From Triglochin maritima (taxonomy: Eukaryota; Streptophyta; Magnoliopsida; Alismatales; Juncaginaceae), in the NCBI GenBank assembly GCA_963682175.1, contig OY821781.1, positions 38,825,254 to 38,889,253 of the forward strand: a stretch of DNA of 64,000 nucleotides. The letters are read 5' to 3'. Shown piece by piece: positions 38,182 to 47,147 of this stretch. A program made the translations under genes and the position numbers. Each line of letters begins with the position of its first letter. Position 1 is the first letter of the stretch. The notes under the pieces were generated by a model. It saw only the letters and a list, made by a program, of their open reading frames with translations. It had not been told where the DNA came from and searched no databases.

Positions 38182-39153
38182 CTTGGAATATCACAGCCAC
38201 TAGGTTGCCACCTCCAATGCTCATACAAAGAATCAGGTCTTCCATTCTTAATGCCAGTCACTTGTTGGCTTAGAAATGGACACTTTCTTGCATGGTAAAG
38301 TGGGTAGGCTTGTGGATCATAAACCCAATTACCTTCAAATATGTTGCACTCTTTGGAAGAACTCTCTTCTCCTCCATCCAAACCAAAAGACTTGTAATTG
38401 TTGTTTCCATGTGATTGAGATTTGATTGGTGATGGTGTTGGTGCAATGGGAGAAACCTTAATGGTTTCTTGCATTGGAAAATTGAGTACTTCAACTAGTG
38501 ATTTGGACTTGGAGGGTGATGGTGTTGCTGCCTTGAATGAGTCCATTATGGTATTTTGCATTGGGAAGTTAACCACTTCTTCATGTGATCTGGACATGGA
38601 TGGTGATGGTGTTGGTGAGCCCATCATGGTCTTTGGCGTTGGGAAGCCTATTATGGTGGCTTGCACTAGTTTGTTGACCATATCTACATCTACTAGTAGT
38701 TTGGACATGACTGGTGAAGGTGATGGTGCCTTGGTAGAGTGTAGTGTGGTCTCCTCCATTGTAATGTTTAGCACTTCTACTAGTGATTTGGACATGAATG
38801 TTTGTGGTGATGGTGCTTGTGATGGTGCATAGGAGTTATCCATGTTGGTTGCTTTGGACATAATGTTGAAGGTGGAAATTGTTGGTTGGAGGCTTCCAAA
38901 TGAATCAATGGTGGTCTCTTGAGGCCATCCATGGATCCAGAAAATGAAGATGAAGAAGAAACCAAGGAAGCTTGTGCAAAAGTAGAGAGTGAATTTGCTT
39001 GCTTTGATTTGGTTGATGGAAAGTTTCTTCATGCTTGCATGGATGTGATATCCAAATCCTAAACTCCTTTTGTAATAGGAAAATAATTGGTGGTGATTGT
39101 GACATGAACAATGAGATGGACAAGGTTGGTATTTCTTAGCTTAAGTAATAATA

Positions 39154-39542
39154 AATAAATTATTACTTAAGCTAATTATAAGTCCAACCCACTAAGCCCA
39201 ATTTCTAGAGAATTCATACTCTAGATGTTTCTTCCTTATCCATCACTATAAAGCTTCCTAGAAGATTCAAAGTGAAGAAATCTCAACTCTTCTACAAGCT
39301 TCCATTCACACCTATAAATAGGGGCATGATCTCCCATTTCAATCCATCTAAGTGAAGAGTTCTCTACCACACAAAGAGTGAGTCTTGTATAATAGTGTGA
39401 GTGTGTAGTGTAGTCCTTGTGTAGTAAAGTGTGAGTGAGAGTCTTGTAGTGAAGAAAAGAGTCTTGTAGTGAGTTGTATTATAACAACATTAGTTGTGCA
39501 ATACAAGTATCATTTTCCTATCTACTTATTTTCTTCTCAACA
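39154..39542 (+). repeat. Left LTR of copia-1 (5' end lost)
   Basis: Matches 43731-44119 at an offset of 4577 bp and ends CTCAACA. A TATAAATA box lies at 39313-39320. The outer end begins inside the LTR. Just outside lies a 17-bp inverted copy of the LTR's own sequence (see findings). Confidence 0.88.
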
Positions 39543-39663
39543 ATTGGAATCAGAGCCGTGTTTGTGGTGATCGTCCCTCGAAAACTACAAAGTCGAAGCC
39601 CTGTCGGAGGAGTTGAAGATCACGCTGAAGGAGTTGGTTCGATTAGTTCGAAACCAATAGGTG

Positions 39664-42600
39664 ATGGCGGATTTATCAAACTCATGCGGAAGAATCGAGA
39701 AGCTCAATGGCGAAAACTACAGGTATTGGAGTCTTTACATAGAACCATATTTGCAAGGGCAGGATCTATGGGAGGTTGTTGTTGGGAATGAAACCACATT
39801 ACCTCCTGTAGAGAATGTTGATGCAAATAGGAAGTGGAAGATAAAGGCTGAGAAGGCCATATACGTGCTCAGGACAACCATTGAGAAGGATTTGCTTGAG
39901 CATGTACGTGAGGCTACTACCCCCAAGGAGGTATGGGACACTTAAGTCACTCTTCACGCAAAAGCATAACGCCCGACTTCAACTTTTGGAAAATGAGTTG
40001 ATTTATGTCAAGCAAGGAGGTATGTCCGTTAACCAATACTTTACAAAGGTGAAAGGGTTTTGCCGTGACATATCTCAATTAGATTCGGAGTCTAGAATTA
40101 ATGAGCCCAGGATGAGGAGGATTATTATAAATGAGTTAAGGCCAGAATATAGTGCCTTTATCACAGTAGTACAAGGGTGGCCGACTCCTCCTTCCATCTC
40201 AGAGCTAGAAAGTCTTCTTGTCAATCAAGAAACTCTCACCAAGCAGATGACAGGAGTTTCTGCAAAGAGTGGAGAAGAAGCTCTCTTTAGTGGAAGAAAG
40301 AATGGTGGACCTAAGAAACAAGAGCGGAGGAGTTCACAACAAGGGGGAGCACTTAAAAGGGAGCAAATGAAGAAGAACCTCAAATGCTACAATTGTGGCA
40401 AGAGAGGTCACTTGCGAGGGAATGCTGCTCGAAGAAGAAGATTGCAGAAGGAAATGTTGCAACACAGAGTTACAAGGAGTGTGACAGCGAAGAAGAATGG
40501 GACGTGGAGGCATCTATGGCAACGATAGAGGAGCATGCTCTTACAGTCATCACAAGTTCAGTGTGAATTGACTATGATAATGATTGGATCGTGGACTCCG
40601 ATTACGCCAACCATATGACAGGAGATAAGAAGAAATTAAAAAAATTGTCTGAGTATAAATGTGGTAGAGTTGTAGTGACAGCAGATAACTCAAAACTACC
40701 AATTACCCACATCGGGAAGACAGTGGTGGTGCCTCGATTTATCCCAAATCAAGTGCAACTGCAAAATGTCTACCATGTGCCAGGTATGAAGAAGAATCTC
40801 ATGTCTGTGTCCCAACTAACATCAACTGGGAAGTATGTTTTGTTTGGACCAGAAGATGTGAGGGTGTACCAAACTCTCAAGATAATTGGTTCACCAATCA
40901 TGGAGGGACAAAAACTGGAGTCTGTATATGTGATGTCTGCAGAATCAGCATATGCAGACAAAACAAGAAAGAATGAGACTGCTGATCTGTGGCATGCTAG
41001 ACTTGGACATGTGGGCTATCACAAACTAAAGGCAATGATGAAGAAGTCGATGATAAAGGGTCTACCGCAACTTGAGATTGCTGGAGATATAGTATGTGTT
41101 GGATGCCAGTATGGGAAAGCTCATCAACTCCCTTATGAAGAATCAAGCTTTCAAGCAAGAGAGCCACTTGAGTTAATTCACTCAGATGTCTTCGGGCCGG
41201 CAAAACATTCATCCATTAGCGGGACTAAGTACATGGTGACGTTCATCGATGATTACTCAAGGTATGTCTGGGTAGAATTTCTTCGAGAAAAATCAGAAGT
41301 CATTTTAAAATTCAAAGAGTATCGGGAGAAGGTTGAAAGAGAACTTGGGAGGCGTATACAGTGCTTGCACACTGATAATGGAGGCGAATACACATCCAAG
41401 AAGTTTGCAACATACCTAAAGGAGCACAATATAAGACGTCAGTTAACATGCCCCAACACTCCTCAGCAGAATGGTGTGGCTGAGAGAAAGAATTGACATC
41501 TAGCAGATACTTGCAAAAGCATGATGCACGCAAAGAATATACCTGCAAGATTTTGGGCAGAATGCATGAGAACAACAACACATATCATGAACAGACTACC
41601 ACAAGCAAGGTTGGAGTTTGTCTCACCATATGAGAAGCTGTGGAAAACAAAGCTCGTTGTAAGTCACTTCTGCGTGTTCGGTTGTGTATGTTACGTATTT
41701 GTACCAGACAATCAACGAAGTAAGTTTGATAAGAAGGCAATTCGGTGCATCTTTGTTGGGTATGACAATGAGAGAAAAGGATGAAGGTGTTGCGACCCAA
41801 CAATCGATCGATGTCATACTTCAAGGAATGTGATCTTCGATGAAGCTTCATCTTGGTGGTCCTCAGATAAGGTAGTGCTTCCAGATTCTGGAGAATTGGA
41901 AAACATGGTACAAGAGGAGTTTGGTGAGCAAGATTCAAGTGATGAAGGAGTAGAATCCGAAGAGTGCTCATCAAAACCATCAAAATACTCTAAAGATCCT
42001 TGGAAGAGTGGAGTATATGGGAAGAGTTCAGAAGAGACTCGGCCATCTCAGATAGAGGTCAAAGAAGAATATGGAAGAAATATACAACGATCCAATAGAG
42101 AAAGGAAGCCAAATCCAAGGTACGCAAATGCAGCTCTAGCAGGAGAAGAATAAATCAAGGAGCCTGTTAAATATGAAGAAGCATCGAGAAGTAAACAATG
42201 GATGAGTGTCATAAAGGAAGAATACAAAACTTTAAAAGAGAATGAGACATGGGAGCTGGTCCCAAGACCTGCAGATATTAAACCTATCTCTTGCAAGTGG
42301 GTCTACAAGTTGAAGACACGCCCTGATGGATCCATAGAAAGGTACAAAGCTCGTCTCGTTGCTCGAGGATTTTCACAACAATATGGTATGGATTATTATG
42401 AGACCTTCAGCCTAGTATCCAAGATTACCATAGTTAGAGTCTTAATTGCTATAGCAGTAAATAAGTTATGGAAGTTGTGGCAAATGGATGTGAAGAATGC
42501 TTGTCTTCATGGAGAGATTGATCGATCAATATACATCGAACAACCAAAGGGATTTGAGAGCACTGATCATCCAAACTATGTATGCAAATTAAAGAAGGCA

Positions 42601-43659
42601 CTATACGGGTTGAAACAAGCTCCAAGGGCATGATATGGGAAGATAGTAGAGTTCTTACTTGGGTGTGGCTACAACATTGCACCTGCAGACTCGAGTCTTT
42701 TCATAAAGAATAGAGAAGAACAAATATCTGCAGTTCTCGTGTACGTGGATGATTTGATCATCACAGGAGATGATGATGAGGAAAATCAAAGGACCAAAAG
42801 AAATCTATCAGTTAGATTCCAAATGAAGGAGCTTGGAGAGCTTAAACATTTCTTGGGGCTTGAAGTAGACCAAAGCAAACAAGGTATATTTCTCTGCAGC
42901 AAAAGTATGCTAAGGATGTTCTGCAGAAGGTTGGTATGCTTGACTGCAAGTCAATATCTACCCCAATGGAGGAAAGGACCGAATTGTGTGCATATGAAGG
43001 CAATGATCTGAAGGATGAAACAATGTATCGACAATTAGTAGGTAGTTTGATCTACCTAACCATGACTAGACCTGATATCTTTCGTCGTTGGAGTTGTAAG
43101 TCGATACATGCAGACACCGAAGAAGCCTCACTTAGAAGCTGTAAGAAGAATACTGAGGTACGTGAAAGGTACTATTGATCTTGGTCTTTTATACACAAAT
43201 AGAAAAGATCAAAAGCTAGCTGGGTATTGCGATGCTGACTATACGGGAGACCACGACACACGAAGGTCGACTACTGGATATGTATTCAGTCTTGGTTCTG
43301 CACCAATCTCTTGGTTTAGTAAGAGACAATCAATTGTCTCAGTGTCAACCACAGAAGCAGAGTATAGAGCGGGAGCGATGGCCGCCCAAGAGAGTACGTG
43401 GTCGAAGCAGTTACTAGAAGATCTTCATCAGCAAGTAGATTATCCAGTGTTGCTGCACTGTGATAATGAATATGCCATACGTCCGGCAGAAAATCCAGTC
43501 TTTCATGCAAGGACGAAACATGTGGAGGTTCATCACCATTTTCTAAGGGAAAAGGTTCTGAAAGACGAAGTTCTTATGAAGTCTATTGGTACGAAGGAGC
43601 AAGTGGCAGATATCTTCACTAAAGGACTACACCAAGTAAAGTTTGAAGAACTTCGTTAA
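39664..43659 (+). pseudogene. Decayed copia gag-pol polyprotein (copia-1)
   Basis: Gag starts at 39664 and shifts frame near 39940. Its zinc knuckle CYNCGKRGH is split by another shift at about 40413. The protease has D-S-D where D-S-G is expected (about 40594), followed by NHMTGD. Integrase (40980-41700) keeps H-x-C type residues and the D and E segments ([14 protein letters not shown]). A stop replaces Arg after AERKN at 41494. Reverse transcriptase (42200-42950) has a stop where Trp is expected after KQAPRA (42631) and the active-site VYVDD near 42740, then another shift. RNase H (43110-43659) is the best preserved. Not functional. Confidence 0.88.
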
Positions 43660-43701
43660 CGACTTGGGATGGTAAGAAGAATGGTTGGTGTTGAGGGGGA
43701 G

Positions 43702-44119
43702 TGTTAAAGATCCAACACCAACCCAAACCCAATAAATTATTACTTAAGCTAATTATAAGTCCAACCCACTAAGCCCAATTTCTAGAGAATTCATACTCTA
43801 GATGTTTCTTCCTTATCCATCACTATAAAGCTTCCTAGAAGATTCAAAGTGAAGAAATCTCAACTCTTCTACAAGCTTCCATTCACACCTATAAATAGGG
43901 GCATGATCTCCCATTTCAATCCATCTAAGTGAAGAGTTCTCTACCACACAAAGAGTGAGTCTTGTATAGTAGTGTGAGTGTGTAGTGTAGTCCTTGTGTA
44001 GTAAAGTGTGAGTGAGAGTCTTGTAGTGAGGAAAAGAGTCTTGTAATGAGTTGTATTATAACAACATTAGTTGTACAATACAAGTATCATTTTCCTCTCT
44101 ACTTATTTTCTTCTCAACA
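43702..44119 (+). repeat. Right LTR of copia-1
   Basis: 418 bp, from TGTTAAAGATCC after the purine tract to CTCAACA. TATAAATA at 43890-43897. This is the complete form of the LTR. Confidence 0.88.
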
Positions 44120-45128
44120 GTTATCATGTTGTTATTAAGAAGAGCTATGCGTTGGCGTTTGGAGGTAATATACATGTATATCCATGAGAAATCTTTTATT
44201 TAATGTGTTGAATGAGTATGATCATTAGGTAAGCACGGATGATTCTTTCAGAAAAGTATGCACCAGTAAGGGTCACACCTTTTTGGTCTAAATACCTAGG
44301 TAGACTTTTGGTTTTTTGTGTGTTAAATAATAAATTTAAAGCTCAGGTGTCAAAGTGTTACAAAATGAAAATTCAAGAGAGGTAATTGTTAATTTTGAAA
44401 GTTCAGATGTGCAAAGTGATACCAAGACTTTTGCAAAAAAAAAGTGATACCAAAACATAATTCAAAAGGTATAAACAACATTTGGGATTACAACCAGTTT
44501 GATTTTTTTATCCTTTTAATTTCACCCATCGTAAAAACTCCGATCAATTTGAGGTGGTGCCACCTCTGGCCAAACTACATGCTTGAGTTACTAACTGGAA
44601 AGTCACGTCCCAATATTTAAGGGTGTCAAACATTTTCAATATAATCTAAAATTTTAATATATGAGAAATCTAAATCATACATCTCCATATACGACTCGAG
44701 TAATTTATGTACGTCATAATTCATAAATTTGGGAGATATTTCATATAAAACAACGAGATCGCAATTTGTAGCAAATGCACTATTTTGTTTTCACATCTTT
44801 TAATTTTATTGTAAACATATTCCAAAATATGATTTGCAACTTGCACTACAATAGAACATGATTTCACCGACAAATAACTCCAGTGATGATCAAAATCTAC
44901 GCCTCATGTTTTCCTTCTAATGAAAGAGTATTTTGAACTTCATGTTCAAGTAAATGAGAGAATCCAGGCTTTTTATTAACTATTTGTCATTAGTAGAGTC
45001 GTTGTACTTGAAAAGCATAATCTACTCTAAGAAGGACAAGTTTGGAATATGCAAGATTGTTGTGGTGCTAAACTTGTTCGTTTGCACGTGGGAAGTGGAA
45101 TTTAGTGTTTAAGAGTTAATAATTTTAC
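44120..45128. other. Intergenic region with MITE fragment
   Basis: AT-rich. Positions 44317-44425 match one arm of the MITE at 55173-55671. No gene recognised. A short stretch near 44228-44275 looks codon-like but is too brief to name. Confidence 0.4.
44317..44425. repeat. Partial copy of the 55-kb hairpin MITE
   Basis: Shares blocks with the right arm of the element at 55173-55671, such as TGTTACAAAATGAAAATTC followed by AAGAGAGGTAA and TGCAAAGTGATA. Only one arm is present. Confidence 0.65.
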
Positions 45129-45360
45129 TGAACATCGTCCCAAAATTACTTAAATCGTCCATTGAAATTACCATTTTGTCTTTCTCTGATTTCTACTGCT
45201 ATAACGCGGCATTTTACCCTCCTATCACACATCTCTCTTCATCTTCCTTTTATAATCATAAAAAATAATGTTTTGGAGGTCAGTAATGAGTCAACGGACG
45301 CCTCAGTGTACTCGAATCTCGTAAAATATCTAACATCTTTTTAATAAAAAAATAATAAAA

Positions 45361-45556
45361 AATTACGGGCGTCCGACGGAGCCGCCCCACGTAGGAGGGG
45401 AGTGTCCGGGTAAGACGCCTCCCTCATAAGGGAGGCGTTTTACCCAGACGCCCCGCCCATAGGGGAGGCGTTTTACCCAGACGCCCCCCCATGGGACGGG
45501 CGTCTGTGTAAGACGCCCCCTCCTACGTGGGGCGGCTCCGTCGGACGCCCGTAATT
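45361..45556. repeat. Perfect 40-bp GC-rich inverted repeat with stem extension
   Basis: Arms 45361-45400 and 45517-45556 are exact reverse complements, starting AATTACGGGCGTCC. AT-rich extensions with small gaps lengthen the stem on both sides (about 45334 and 45592). The loop holds further copies of a GACGCCTCCC...GGGAGGCGTT palindrome. This DNA could extrude as a cruciform. Confidence 0.85.
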
Positions 45557-45977
45557 TTTTATTATTTTTTATTATTTTTTTAAAAAGATAATTGATTATA
45601 AATTTAGATAATTGTTAAATTAATTAATAAGTTAATAATTACTATATTCGGATGACCGATACCCCTTCGGTCCACCGAAAATTCACAAATTTCCAGATCC
45701 AACAATTTCAAAACCCAAAAAAATGTTGGATTAGCGAGACCCCCGAACGACCTGTCGATGTGGTATTTGTAAGTCAGGATGTTTTACCGCCGGGGGATTT
45801 TGGATCTTAAAAAATGTTGGATCTGGAAATTTTTTAAATCTTCATCACTTGCAAAAAAACTCATTGTAATCCAACTGGTTACCACCGAAAACTTGCAAAG
45901 AAACGTCAAATAATTTGAGATAACACACCGTATAATTTTAATTTGACAAAAAAATTAAAAAAACGGGACGTCTGGCT

Positions 45978-46190
45978 ATGACGCCTGTACCATCGTGGAG
46001 GCGTCTGGCGAAGACGCCTCCACCATGGTTGAGGCGTCTTAACCAGACGCCTAGACCATGGTATAGGTGTCTGGCTACGACGCATGTACCATCGTGGAGG
46101 CGTCTGGATAAGACGTCTCAACCATGGTGGAGGCGTCTTAGCCAAACGCCTCTACGATGGTACAGGCGTCTTAGCCAGACGCCCGAGTCG
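45978..46190. repeat. 33-bp tandem palindromic repeat, about six copies
   Basis: The unit is a near-palindrome of the form GACGCCTCNACCATGG followed by TNGAGGCGTCTNNNCCA. Because 33 is a multiple of three, it stays open in frame on both strands. The plus-strand frame repeats an 11-residue unit like TPPPWLRRLNQ, and the minus strand gives a similar unit. I do not believe it is a real gene. Confidence 0.8.
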
Positions 46191-46399
46191 GAAAAAAAAA
46201 TCCGCCTCCGTTACTTCGCCTGATCTAGGTGCTTCGCCAGACATTTTCGTGGTGTTGGTACTAGGAATGTTAGTAAAACTGAATCAAAAACCTTGTTTAA
46301 AGACACGGGACGATATGGGTATTAAATATATTGTTAAGGGCAATTTGGTAATTTCAAGGGGCGATTTAAATAATTTTGGGACGACGTTTAGTAGTTCCC

Positions 46400-46712
46400 T
46401 AATTTTATTAGTGCTTTGTACATTGAACAAGGAGTTGGAAAAATTAAACCTTTTTTAGGTAAGCTTAATTAATTGGATAGCTTTGAAAAATTCAAGATTA
46501 TATATATATACAGGAATTATCTAGTGAGTTCAGAGCTTAATTTTCTATTTTAAGCCATCATCATATCCACCACTTATCTGAATTTGTAAGGTAGATTAAC
46601 AGTAAAGTGGTTATGCTAATTAAAGATGAGATTAACCATAAATAAGATTCAATTGTGAGATTGTAGGGAAACTAAACTAAATAAGATGAGTCATCGGCTT
46701 ACTGGAGCTTGA

Positions 46713-46766
<54 letters not shown>

Positions 46767-47147
46767 GGTTGTTTGTTTCAATGTTTATTTTGTTTGTTAT
46801 TAAAAACTCCTAAAAGTAATGTATAGGGGCAAATTAAAAATTAGAGGAAACCACATAAATTAGGAAATTATATCATGTACATCTGAGAAATAACAATTTA
46901 TAATTAATAACCACTTGTAGCCGTATTTTGAGGATAAAGTATGAAAAAATTGTAGGGATTTCGAAAACTAAATTATAAACACGTGAAGCATCTGGTCAGA
47001 GTCCTAACCATTCACTATATAATAACAATAGGTTATATTGGATTACCACTTATTTTTCCTTCTAATTTCCAAACTTATGAAACATTTTTCTTACACTTTA
47101 TTTTTGAAAAAAATTGTATATAGTAGGAAAAAATATCTTTGAAGACC
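46400..47147. other. Downstream region of TBL copy D
   Basis: AT-rich intergenic DNA with a (TA)n microsatellite at 46716-46764 (about 49 bp). It should hold the 3' UTR of copy D on the minus strand. No other feature seen. Confidence 0.5.
46716..46764. repeat. (TA)n microsatellite
   Basis: Uninterrupted alternating TA for about 49 bp. Confidence 0.95.

Larger units (their letters stand above)
34804..39032 (-). pseudogene. TBL copy C: TBL/DUF231 pseudogene with internal deletion
   Basis: Exon 1 is 39032-38182 (851 nt): membrane anchor, an expanded Pro/Ser-rich stem and the TBL domain. Exon 2 is 36966-36789 (178 nt) and keeps GDS. Exon 3 begins at 36311 but its homology stops after about 53 nt ([14 protein letters not shown]), near 36259. 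Exon 4 is not found. Exon 5 is 35146-34804, with [15 protein letters not shown] intact. Two Cys residues conserved in the other copies are lost: the one before IKNGRPDS is Gly, and the one in NWCYNQT is Phe. Only about 100 bp separates the start from a copia LTR. Its exon 1 stays open, so a truncated product is possible, but not a full enzyme. Confidence 0.88.
39154..44119 (+). mobile_element. Decayed Ty1/copia retrotransposon (copia-1)
   Basis: LTRs of 389 bp (left, truncated) and 418 bp (right) flank a gag-pol region in copia order (protease, integrase, reverse transcriptase, RNase H). A Met-tRNA-like site TGGAATCAGAGC follows the left LTR, and a purine tract TTGAGGGGGAG precedes the right one. 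The LTRs differ at only a few positions, so insertion was fairly recent, but the coding region has several stops and shifts. The first 29 bp of the left LTR are missing, so no target duplication can be seen. Confidence 0.9.
45129..46399. mobile_element. Foldback / MULE-like DNA transposon
   Basis: The ends are inverted repeats of at least 50 bp with mismatches: ATCGTCCCAAAATTACTTAA on the left, and GTCGTCCCAAAATTATTTAA read inward from the right. The 9-bp flanks TAATTTTAC and TAATTTTAT differ at one base and look like a target duplication, as in Mutator-like elements. The interior has two GC-rich palindromic blocks (45361-45556 and about 45965-46190) and no transposase. Confidence 0.65.
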
